From contig JAAZDR010000326.1 of assembly GCA_012512705.1 (NCBI GenBank), positions 1-5,526 on the forward strand: a stretch of 5,526 nucleotides of DNA, in the 5' to 3' direction. The notes under the pieces are model-generated. The model had not been told where the DNA came from. It was given only the letters and a program-made list of their open reading frames with translations, and did not search any database. Made by a program: the position numbers and the translations under genes. This DNA comes from Bacillota bacterium. GTDB lineage: Bacteria; Bacillota; Dethiobacteria; DTU022; JAAZDR01. Below, in pieces: positions 1-5,526 of the stretch; position 1 is the stretch's first letter, and every line of letters begins with the position of its first letter.

Positions 1-299
1 GCCTGAGCGAGTCTTTCGGCGTCGCTGCTTTGGACGCCCAGGCCTGCGGCATCACCGTAGTTGCCTCTGACGTCGGAGGCCTGCGGGAAGTGGTCAGGGA
101 AGGGGTAGGGGGCCTATTTGCCCCCCCTGCAGATCCGGAAGCCCTTGCTGCACAGCTGCTGCAGCTCGCAGATTCTCCGGATCAAAGACGCGCCATGGGC
201 CTCCAGGCGCGGCAGTGGGTGGAGAAACATTTTGACTGGCAGGAGAATGCCGCACGGATGGAGAAAATATACCGTTCCCTGCTGCGTGACAAACTTTGA
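1..299 (+). CDS. GT4-family glycosyltransferase, C-terminal fragment (5' end outside window)
   Basis: The reading frame is open from the first full codon at position 3 and ends with TGA at 297-299, leaving 98 residues, the last part of a GT-B fold enzyme. The visible start SESFGVAALDAQACG is the donor-binding motif of GT4 retaining glycosyltransferases (EX7E type). It is followed by TVVASDVGGLREVV and GLFAPPADPEALA, the usual nucleotide-sugar loop and C-terminal helices, and a final helix ending in EKIYRSLL. In the EX7E motif the first Glu is present (fragment residue 3) but the second is Asp (residue 11). A TTG at position 30 could be mistaken for a start, but it encodes Leu within the conserved motif, so the gene clearly begins upstream. 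Such enzymes transfer a sugar from an NDP-sugar at the cytoplasmic membrane face, here probably onto a lipid-linked repeat unit. Donor and acceptor cannot be told. It ends 14 bases before the Wzz-like gene. Confidence 0.93.
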   Translation, partial: LSESFGVAALDAQACGITVVASDVGGLREVVREGVGGLFAPPADPEALAAQLLQLADSPDQRRAMGLQARQWVEKHFDWQENAARMEKIYRSLLRDKL

Positions 300-300
300 T

Positions 301-305
301 AGGAG
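301..305 (+). promoter_or_regulatory. Ribosome binding site for the Wzz-like gene
   Basis: AGGAG lies 8 bases upstream of the GTG at 314. It decides the start: TTG at 296 lies before this site and GTG at 305 overlaps it, so neither can use it. Both would also add residues ahead of the typical N-terminus VEDIKLTEVF. Confidence 0.8.
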
Positions 306-313
306 TGTATACT

Positions 314-1192
314 GTGGAAGATATAAAACTTACCGAGGTATTTTACGTTATCCTTCGCAAAATCTGGATTGTAATCATTTCAGTCATCGTATTCTTAGCC
401 TGCGGACTGCTCTTTACCAACTTTTTCCTCCAGAGCAGCTATGATGTAGGGCTTAACCTGCGCGTTCCCAACGTTTCGCTGCAGACTGAACACTACCAAT
501 CCGCTTACCTAAAAAGCCTCTTCAACGGCTACAGCAGCGCCCTCGTACCCGATGACGGGAAGCTGTTCTTATTGCTGGAGCAGTCGATCTCCCTTGCTCG
601 GGAGCGCAGCCCGGAACTGGGCCTTCCTCCCGTAGTCAATATCACCCTTGAGAAGCAGAATGTAACGGTCAAATACCGCGTTGACGATGCCCAAAATATC
701 GAGGTGCAGGTAGAGAGTATTCTCGCTGCCGTGCATGAAAATATCGACGGCTACCGCGGACATTATTTTGAAGAGCTGCGCAAAAACCTTATTGAGACAG
801 CGCAGCGCGATATAAATTCCCTCAACCTTCAGCTCGGACTGGTAGAAGAAGAACTCAGCCAACTCGAAGCAGAAGACAGGGTATTTATCAGCCAGCTTCC
901 GGGAGAAACTATCGTTGATCCGTATTATGCTGACCTTGCTCACCGCCAGGCAGTAATTCTCAGCACCATCAAGCAGAGGGAGACCGAAATTGAAGAACTG
1001 AAGAGCATCTCACGCCCTGAAGTCGAATCAGTGATCCTAGTCACCGACCCCGCCGTCGACGACCGCTCCCTGCAGGCAGAGCTCCTCCTCGCCGTTGCTG
1101 TTGTCCTCGGCCTCGGTTTCGGCGTCTTTGTCATCTGCGCCCACTACTTCTGGGAAAAAGCAAAGAAGGAACACGGTGATCTCAGCCAATGA
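314..1192 (+). CDS. Wzz-like chain-length determinant / polysaccharide co-polymerase
   Basis: The product has 292 residues from a GTG start chosen for the AGGAG site 8 bases upstream. It has the Wzz architecture. A short cytoplasmic N-terminus (EDIKLTEVFYVILRK) leads into a membrane segment at about residues 17-38. A charged extracytoplasmic domain follows at about 40-253, with predicted coiled-coil helices near 152-190 and 207-232. A second membrane segment (about 255-279, rich in Val, Leu and Gly) ends in a short basic tail. The family controls the modal length of polysaccharides made by Wzy-type polymerases, forming oligomers in the membrane. No Walker motif or tyrosine cluster follows the second segment, so there is no fused BY-kinase. 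The size is between Gram-positive YveK/CapA-type modulators and larger Wzz proteins. The stop overlaps the next gene's start as ATGA (1189-1192), implying translational coupling to the polymerase. The class is fairly sure; the exact subtype is not. Confidence 0.82.
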   Translation: MEDIKLTEVFYVILRKIWIVIISVIVFLACGLLFTNFFLQSSYDVGLNLRVPNVSLQTEHYQSAYLKSLFNGYSSALVPDDGKLFLLLEQSISLARERSPELGLPPVVNITLEKQNVTVKYRVDDAQNIEVQVESILAAVHENIDGYRGHYFEELRKNLIETAQRDINSLNLQLGLVEEELSQLEAEDRVFISQLPGETIVDPYYADLAHRQAVILSTIKQRETEIEELKSISRPEVESVILVTDPAVDDRSLQAELLLAVAVVLGLGFGVFVICAHYFWEKAKKEHGDLSQ

Positions 1193-2655
1193 AAAGCAAA
1201 ACCACAGCCCTCAGCCAACAGCTGCAGTTATATACTCACAACCCGGCGCTGGTGATCTTTGCCTGGATGCTGGTAGCCGCTGCCGCATTAGCTGCCGGCC
1301 TGCTCCATGCCCTGGTAGGGAACCTGATCCTTGTGGCCGGTGTTCTCGCCTGCCTGCTGCTCAAACACCTGTCCCGTTCCCTCGACGGGCTGTGCCGCGA
1401 TCTGCTGTTTATCAGCCTCACTGCCGGCTTTATGGGAAACTCTTTATTAACCTATTCCCTCGCCGGGATCTCCGTCACCCCTTTTCGTCTGCTGATGCTG
1501 GTATCTGCAGTAGTTTTTTTAGCCGGCCTCTTGTTCAGCGGCTCCCTGGAACTGGAGCCGATCTATGTTCAGGACTATCTCTTCTTCTTTGCCTTCTGGT
1601 TTTTTTATGCCTTTATCTCCCTTGCCTGGGCTCCGGACAAGTTCGCAGCGATCAGCGATCTGCTCTTCTTCTTTTTATCTTTCCTGCTGATCTTCTTTAC
1701 CGTTTACTATATCCGCACCCCAAGGGATATTTCATCCCTTTACAAACTGTGGTTGGTTATGGCAGGGGCATTCCTTCTTTTCGCCCTCTTTGAAAATATA
1801 ACCGGCCTTCACCTGCCGATTTCAAAGATCAACGAATATGCGCCCCACCTGCGGCAGATCCCCACGGCAGTCTTCCACAACCAGAACGACTTTGCCACTT
1901 TTCTAGCGCTGAGCTTCCCTTTCTTCCTCGCCCTGGCGCGCTATAAACAGGGGCTGCCCCGCCTGGCAGCGGTCGCTTTTATCCCCCTGCTCTTATATAT
2001 ACTGGTAGAGACGCGCTCCCGCGCTAACTACCTCTCCTTGGGCCTGCAGCTCTTCTTTTTTTATTTCTTCCTGCTGCGCGGCGCCGGCAAACTCAAACTT
2101 GCTGCTTTAGCCCTGGGCGGCGGACTCCTTACCTTCCTCGCCTCGCCGGGCACCTACATCCGCGCCTGGAACATTTTCTCTTCGCAGCTTTCGCAGCTGA
2201 TCGCCGGCTTCTCCCTCGACTACGGCTCTGTATTCGTGCGCCTGAACCTGATCCAAAACGGGCTCCTTTTCCTCTTCCAGTCCCGTTTTTTCGGCGTCGG
2301 TGCCGGCAATGTCGAATACCATATGGCACACAACCCGGTCTTTGATACCCGCGGTATTGTGAACATGCACAACTGGTGGTTTGACCTGCTGGTCGGCTAC
2401 GGCGCGATAATCTTTATCGCTTTTATCCTGTTTTACATCACCCTCTTTCTCAACCTCTACCTCTACTGGCGCCGGGGAGGGGAGGCCGTCCGCTTCCTGG
2501 TCGAGCCGCTGCTCCTCGCCCTTGTCGGCTTTACCTTAGCCTCGATCAGCTCCAGCCGGATCACTTACCTGACATTTATCTGGGCTCTTTTCGGTTATGC
2601 CCTCGCTGTCCTTAATCACCTGCGCAGCAATAATATTGTTGAGGAGGATCAGTGA
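1189..2655 (+). CDS. O-antigen ligase/polymerase family membrane protein (Wzy/WaaL/TuaE-like)
   Basis: The product is a 488-residue, very hydrophobic protein with about 12-14 membrane segments between residues 20 and 475. The family hallmarks are in order: FHNQND (229-234), the Arg-containing segment ETRSRANY (274-281), a large extracytoplasmic loop (about 319-397) holding VRLNLIQNGL (350-359) and FGVGAGN (368-374), then NMHNWW (392-397) just before a membrane helix. This His-Asn pair ahead of a helix and the loop arginines are typical of enzymes that join undecaprenyl-PP-linked glycans to an acceptor. Sequence alone does not separate a Wzy polymerase from a WaaL-type ligase. The adjacent Wzz-like gene favours polymerase, as does similarity in size and style to teichuronic-acid TuaE (from memory). 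The ATG overlaps the upstream stop (ATGA). The only purine-rich candidate site, AGAAGGA at 1164-1170, is 18 bases away, too far to be ideal, so translation probably depends on coupling. Confidence 0.87.
   Translation: MKSKTTALSQQLQLYTHNPALVIFAWMLVAAAALAAGLLHALVGNLILVAGVLACLLLKHLSRSLDGLCRDLLFISLTAGFMGNSLLTYSLAGISVTPFRLLMLVSAVVFLAGLLFSGSLELEPIYVQDYLFFFAFWFFYAFISLAWAPDKFAAISDLLFFFLSFLLIFFTVYYIRTPRDISSLYKLWLVMAGAFLLFALFENITGLHLPISKINEYAPHLRQIPTAVFHNQNDFATFLALSFPFFLALARYKQGLPRLAAVAFIPLLLYILVETRSRANYLSLGLQLFFFYFFLLRGAGKLKLAALALGGGLLTFLASPGTYIRAWNIFSSQLSQLIAGFSLDYGSVFVRLNLIQNGLLFLFQSRFFGVGAGNVEYHMAHNPVFDTRGIVNMHNWWFDLLVGYGAIIFIAFILFYITLFLNLYLYWRRGGEAVRFLVEPLLLALVGFTLASISSSRITYLTFIWALFGYALAVLNHLRSNNIVEEDQ
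2641..2648 (+). promoter_or_regulatory. Ribosome binding site for the aminotransferase
   Basis: GAGGAGGA, a near-perfect anti-Shine-Dalgarno match, lies inside the last codons of the polymerase gene, 10 bases before ATG 2659. It supports that start, which gives MKKRTIPLARPDI, the expected N-terminus for the DegT family. Confidence 0.85.
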
Positions 2656-2658
2656 CCG

Positions 2659-3780
2659 ATGAAAAAAAGAACTATACCGCTGGCGCGCCCTGATATAACG
2701 GATCATGAGCGCCAAAAAGTAATGGCAGTACTCCACACCCCCTACCTGAGTATGGGGCCGATGATCGAAAAATTTGAAGAACGGGTCGCTGCGGTCGCCG
2801 GAACCCGCTATGCTGTAGCGGTCAGCAGCGGGACCGCCGGCCTGCATATCCTCGTCCGCGCCCTGGGCCTCGGTGCAGGCGATGAGGTGATCACCACCTC
2901 CTTCAGCTTTATCGCCTCCTCCAACTGCCTCTTGTTTGAAGGCGTTAAACCGGTCTTTGCCGAGATCGACGAGGAGACCCTAAACATCGATCCCGCCCGC
3001 ATTGAAGAGAAGATCACCCCGCGCACAAAGGCGATCCTTCCTGTACACGTCTTCGGCCGCCCGGCGGATATGGAAGCGATTAACGAGATCGCCCGCAGGC
3101 ACAACCTCAAAGTGATCGAAGACGCCTGCGAAGCCATCGGCGCTTCCCGCCGCGGGATACCCGCAGGAAAGCTGGGCGACGGTGCAGTTTTCGCCTACTA
3201 TCCCAACAAGCAGATCACCACCGGCGAAGGAGGAACGATCGTTACCGACAACCCGGAACTATACCGCTTAGCGCGCACCCTGCGCAACCAGGGACGCAGC
3301 GAAGGCGGGGGATGGTTCGATCATGAACGCCTCGGCTTCAACTACCGCTTCGACGAGCTCTCCGCTGCCCTCGGCCTCGCCCAGATCGAACGCCTTGACG
3401 AGATCCTCGAAAAGAGGGAACGGGTCGCCGAAAAATATAACCGGTTCCTTTCCGAGATCCCCGGCGTCAGGGTCCCGCACCGGGAACCGGACGTAAAAAT
3501 AAGCTGGTTTGTCTATGTCATTCGCCTGGAGGAAGGGATCGACCGCGACCGTACGCTTCACTACCTGCAGGAGCGGGGGATCTCCTGCAAACCCTATTTC
3601 TGCCCGATACACCTCCTGCCTTTTTACAAGCGCGAACTCGGCTGCCAGGATGGGGACCTGCCCCTTACGGAAAAAGTTGCCCGCACTACCCTTGCCCTGC
3701 CTTTTTACAATAACCTGTCGGAGGACGATATCGCCTATATTGCCTCCTGCTTGAGGGAGGCTGTTGAATATTGCCGCTAA
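2659..3780 (+). CDS. DegT/DnrJ/EryC1/StrS-family PLP-dependent sugar aminotransferase
   Basis: The 373-residue product is full length for the family. It opens with the substrate-loop segment IPLARPDIT (6-14). The phosphate-binding SSGTAG is at 56-61, and TTSFSFIASSNC at 79-90. HVFGRPADM (130-138) is followed by KVIEDACEAIGA (151-162), in which Asp155 should pair with the PLP ring nitrogen. The Schiff-base lysine is Lys184 in YYPNKQITTGEGG. LGFNYRFDELSAALGLAQ (225-242) and the C-terminal KPYFCPIHLLPFYK and LPFYNNLSEDDI are also typical. The enzymes move an amino group from glutamate to a keto-sugar nucleotide in the cytoplasm. The NKxITTGEGG form around the lysine resembles GDP-perosamine synthetases, which act at C4, but substrate prediction in this family is unreliable. 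No partner dehydratase or epimerase lies in the window. It starts 3 bases after the polymerase stop, and its last 10 bases overlap the MurJ-like gene. Confidence 0.95.
   Translation: MKKRTIPLARPDITDHERQKVMAVLHTPYLSMGPMIEKFEERVAAVAGTRYAVAVSSGTAGLHILVRALGLGAGDEVITTSFSFIASSNCLLFEGVKPVFAEIDEETLNIDPARIEEKITPRTKAILPVHVFGRPADMEAINEIARRHNLKVIEDACEAIGASRRGIPAGKLGDGAVFAYYPNKQITTGEGGTIVTDNPELYRLARTLRNQGRSEGGGWFDHERLGFNYRFDELSAALGLAQIERLDEILEKRERVAEKYNRFLSEIPGVRVPHREPDVKISWFVYVIRLEEGIDRDRTLHYLQERGISCKPYFCPIHLLPFYKRELGCQDGDLPLTEKVARTTLALPFYNNLSEDDIAYIASCLREAVEYCR
3753..3760 (+). promoter_or_regulatory. Ribosome binding site deciding the TTG start of the MurJ-like gene
   Basis: GAGGGAGG sits 10 bases before TTG 3771, inside the end of the aminotransferase gene. 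No ATG or GTG near the N-terminus is as well placed, and the frame from this TTG gives a hydrophilic lead followed by the first MurJ membrane helix. Confidence 0.78.
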
Positions 3781-5363
3781 ACAGCTCCTCCAGAGAAAAA
3801 AACGCTGACGGGGTCATAAAGTGGACGGCCCTCGTCGTCGTCTTTAATATCCTCAGCCGCCTGCTCGGTTTTTTCCGGGAGATGTCCATCGCTTACCGTT
3901 TCGGCGCTTTGGCAGAGGCAGACGCTTACCTCGTGGCCATTTTCATCCCCAGCTTCCTCTTTGTCGCCTTCCGCGACGCGGTGCGTAACGCTTTTATCCC
4001 CATTTACGGGGACTACAAGGGGAAAGAAGAGGGGGCATCGCTGGTCAAAACCGCTTTTGCCGCCTTCTCGCTCTTTTTGCTCCTCCTCACGATCGTTGGA
4101 ACGCTTGCTGCCCCGCTGATCGTGCGCCTGATCGCCCCCGGTTTTGAGCAGGAACTGTTCAGCCTCTCCCTGGTGCTCACGCGCATCATCCTGCCGAGCA
4201 TTTTTTTCCTCGGCCTGGCCGGACTGGTAACCAGCGTCCTCCATGCGCACTATTCTTTTCTCGCCCCGGCAACGATCGGCATTCCTTATAACCTGCTGAT
4301 CATCTTTTCCGCGCTCCTCCTCGGCGCCCTCTACGGCGTCAGAGGGCTGGCCTGGGGCACGCTGCTCGCTTTCAGCAGCCAGTTCTTTATCCAGCTCCCG
4401 GCCTTCTGGAAGCTCATGCCCCGGGGCGGGAAGATCCACTGGCGGCATCCGGGCCTGAAGGCGATCCTTAAACTGATGCCGCCGATCATCTTAGCCAGCG
4501 GCGCTTTTGAGTTCAAGATCATGGTAGACCGCATCTTCGCCTCCTTTCTCCCTGTCGGGCGGATCGCAGTGCTGAGCTATGCCAGCCGTCTCTACAACCT
4601 GCCCTATAACATCATTGTCCTCGCCCTGATCACCGTCTTCTACCCGCTGCTTGTGGACTACTACAGCAGCGGCGATCTCGACGGCTACCGCCAGCAGCTT
4701 CGCCGCGGCCTGCTCCTGATCCAGATCTTTTTACTGCCCATGACTGTGGGCCTCATTGTCCTGCGTGAACCGATCGTCAGCCTCGTTTTTGAGCGGGGCG
4801 CCTTTGAGGCCCGGGACACCAGCCTCACCGCTGTTGCCCTTGCCTTTTACTCTTTGGGGCTCCCTTTCTTAGGCCTGCGCTACTTTCTCGAACGCTCTTT
4901 CTTTGCCCTCAAAGATACCCGCACGCCGATGCTCGCTGCTCTCGGCATGGTCGGCCTCAACGCCGTTTTCAACTACCTTTTGATCCGCCCGCTCTCTCAC
5001 GGCGGCATCGCTTTGGGCACAAGCCTCTCCGGCGCCTTCGCCGCTTTCTTCCTGCTCTACCTGCTCTGGCGCCGCTTAGGCCACCTCGGCGGGAAACACC
5101 TTCTGAGCGTTACCCTGCGCTGCCTCGCCGCTGCCCTGCTCATGGGCCTCGCCCTGCACCTCGGACTGCCGTTCTTGGCCCCTTACTTGGCGCCGGGCAC
5201 CATCACCCGCTTCTTAGTCATGGGCGCTGTAATCGCTGCCGCCGCTGCCTTTTACTTCTTCCTGCTCTACCTTTTCCGCGTCCGGGAAATCAGCTGGATC
5301 CTCGATCTCTTCAGCCGCTTTCTTAACAAAAAGAGGGGAACAGAAGGGGAGGATGTCTCATGA
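3771..5363 (+). CDS. MurJ/MviN-family lipid-linked oligosaccharide flippase (MOP superfamily), divergent
   Basis: The 530-residue product starts at TTG, supported by GAGGGAGG 10 bases upstream, and overlaps the aminotransferase by 10 bases. Length and many hydrophobic segments fit the 14-helix MurJ fold. Family motifs include NILSRLLGFFRE (26-37), FGALAEADAYLVA (44-56), RNAFIPIYGDYKG (72-84), IAPGFEQ (121-127), DRIFASFLPVGRIAVLSYAS (253-272) followed by RLYNLPYN, FERGAF (340-345) and LERSFFALKDTRTPM (373-387). MurJ flips lipid II across the cytoplasmic membrane; here the neighbours are polysaccharide export genes. Arg30, Arg36, Glu37, Asp51 and Arg273 match conserved charged positions. Positions expected to be Arg52/Arg53 and Glu273 in E. 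coli MurJ read Phe64/Val65 and Asn276. It may therefore carry an exopolysaccharide unit, as a Wzx substitute, rather than lipid II. Family membership is sure; the substrate is inference. Its stop overlaps the next start (ATGA). Confidence 0.92.
   Translation: MPLNSSSREKNADGVIKWTALVVVFNILSRLLGFFREMSIAYRFGALAEADAYLVAIFIPSFLFVAFRDAVRNAFIPIYGDYKGKEEGASLVKTAFAAFSLFLLLLTIVGTLAAPLIVRLIAPGFEQELFSLSLVLTRIILPSIFFLGLAGLVTSVLHAHYSFLAPATIGIPYNLLIIFSALLLGALYGVRGLAWGTLLAFSSQFFIQLPAFWKLMPRGGKIHWRHPGLKAILKLMPPIILASGAFEFKIMVDRIFASFLPVGRIAVLSYASRLYNLPYNIIVLALITVFYPLLVDYYSSGDLDGYRQQLRRGLLLIQIFLLPMTVGLIVLREPIVSLVFERGAFEARDTSLTAVALAFYSLGLPFLGLRYFLERSFFALKDTRTPMLAALGMVGLNAVFNYLLIRPLSHGGIALGTSLSGAFAAFFLLYLLWRRLGHLGGKHLLSVTLRCLAAALLMGLALHLGLPFLAPYLAPGTITRFLVMGAVIAAAAAFYFFLLYLFRVREISWILDLFSRFLNKKRGTEGEDVS
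5344..5353 (+). promoter_or_regulatory. Ribosome binding site for the last gene
   Basis: AAGGGGAGGA lies 6 bases before ATG 5360, within the last codons of the MurJ-like gene. It makes the short, window-truncated frame that follows a credible gene. Confidence 0.75.
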
Positions 5364-5526
5364 ATAAAAAATCCCTTAAAAAAATCCTAAAAAGCGCGCG
5401 CAGCTTCCTCTACCCGGCCTGGTTTAAAGCAGCGTCCGCCTATTGGTCAGCCCGCTGGCCGGTACGGCTCCTCAGCCTTCCCCCTGTCCGCGGGCACCGT
5501 CAGGCCACCCCACCGGACCTGCTTTA
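5360..5526 (+). CDS. Unrecognised protein, N-terminal fragment (3' end outside window)
   Basis: The frame opens at ATG 5360, overlapping the MurJ-like stop as ATGA, with a strong binding site just upstream, and stays open for 55 codons to the window edge. The start is Lys-rich (MNKKSLKKILKSARS). A Trp/Tyr/Ala-rich stretch follows (YPAWFKAASAYWSARW, 18-33), then a Pro-rich segment, LLSLPPVRGHRQATPPDLL (37-55). There is no clear signal peptide: the basic part is long and no hydrophobic core of usual length follows, so the visible part is probably cytoplasmic or membrane-peripheral. I do not recognise the family. The operon position suggests another polysaccharide enzyme such as a glycosyltransferase; a basic N-terminus with a short Pro-rich lead recalls some bacterial GT61 (DUF563) proteins, but this is only a guess. 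A run of seven A at 5378-5384 lies in frame and reads as Lys-Lys. Confidence 0.75.
   Translation, partial: MNKKSLKKILKSARSFLYPAWFKAASAYWSARWPVRLLSLPPVRGHRQATPPDLL

Noticed and set aside
296..327. Second promoter candidate, TTGATA with TATAAA at 322-327
   Set aside because: The spacer is 20 bases, too long for a normal sigma-A promoter, and it lies over the start of the Wzz-like gene.
1095..1793. 232-codon plus-strand frame overlapping the start of the polymerase gene
   Set aside because: It has a Cys/Pro/Arg/Ser-rich composition with no domain, and it overlaps two well-supported genes in another frame.
2107..2370. Minus-strand open frames opposite the polymerase and aminotransferase genes (also near 2808-3137 and 3268-3612)
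   Set aside because: They are shadows of GC-rich codon bias, with no recognisable motifs and no binding sites in operon context.
3616..3710. 14-base direct repeat CTGCCTTTTTACAA at 3616-3629 and 3697-3710
   Set aside because: Both copies are in frame and encode Leu-Pro-Phe-Tyr in two separate conserved parts of the aminotransferase. Similar codons for similar residues explain it.
3777..4448. Long minus-strand open frame of 223 codons opposite the flippase gene
   Set aside because: Its product is dominated by Glu, Asp, Lys, Gln and Arg, as expected from reading the complement of Leu/Phe/Ala-rich membrane codons. The + strand carries an unmistakable family protein here.
5366..5393. A-rich runs at the start of the last gene as a possible frameshift or slippage site
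   Set aside because: The runs simply encode a Lys-rich N-terminus. No downstream pseudoknot, stop or alternative product is visible in the short segment available.

Overview
The window is a compact piece of a cell-surface polysaccharide (exopolysaccharide, capsule or O-antigen-like) biosynthesis operon. Six genes lie on the + strand and none on the - strand; both ends of the window cut through a gene. No gap exceeds about 15 bases, and several genes overlap. Base composition is moderately GC-rich (roughly mid-50s percent by eye). Strong AGGAGG-like ribosome binding sites, GTG and TTG starts guided by them, and the protein flavour suggest a Firmicutes/Clostridia-like bacterium. This is an inference: no marker gene is present, and the sequence does not say whether the cell has one membrane or two.

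Layout: (1) 1-299, C-terminal end of a GT4-type (GT-B fold) glycosyltransferase. (2) 314-1192, Wzz-like chain-length determinant / polysaccharide co-polymerase with two membrane segments, a coiled-coil extracytoplasmic domain and no kinase domain. (3) 1189-2655, O-antigen ligase/polymerase (Wzy/WaaL/TuaE-like) integral membrane protein. (4) 2659-3780, DegT/DnrJ/EryC1/StrS PLP-dependent sugar aminotransferase. (5) 3771-5363, MurJ/MviN-family lipid-linked oligosaccharide flippase. (6) 5360 to the window end, the first 55 codons of an unrecognised basic protein.

Working model: the glycosyltransferase helps build an oligosaccharide on undecaprenyl phosphate. The aminotransferase supplies an amino-deoxy sugar nucleotide. 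The MurJ-like protein flips the lipid-linked unit, the Wzy-like protein polymerises or transfers it, and the Wzz-like protein sets chain length. The most interesting point is the flippase. It stands where a Wzx would be expected, and by ungapped comparison with remembered E. coli MurJ it lacks several charged residues needed for lipid II flipping. It may therefore be a MurJ-family protein repurposed for exopolysaccharide export. No RNA gene, mobile element, CRISPR array, terminator or convincing promoter was seen.
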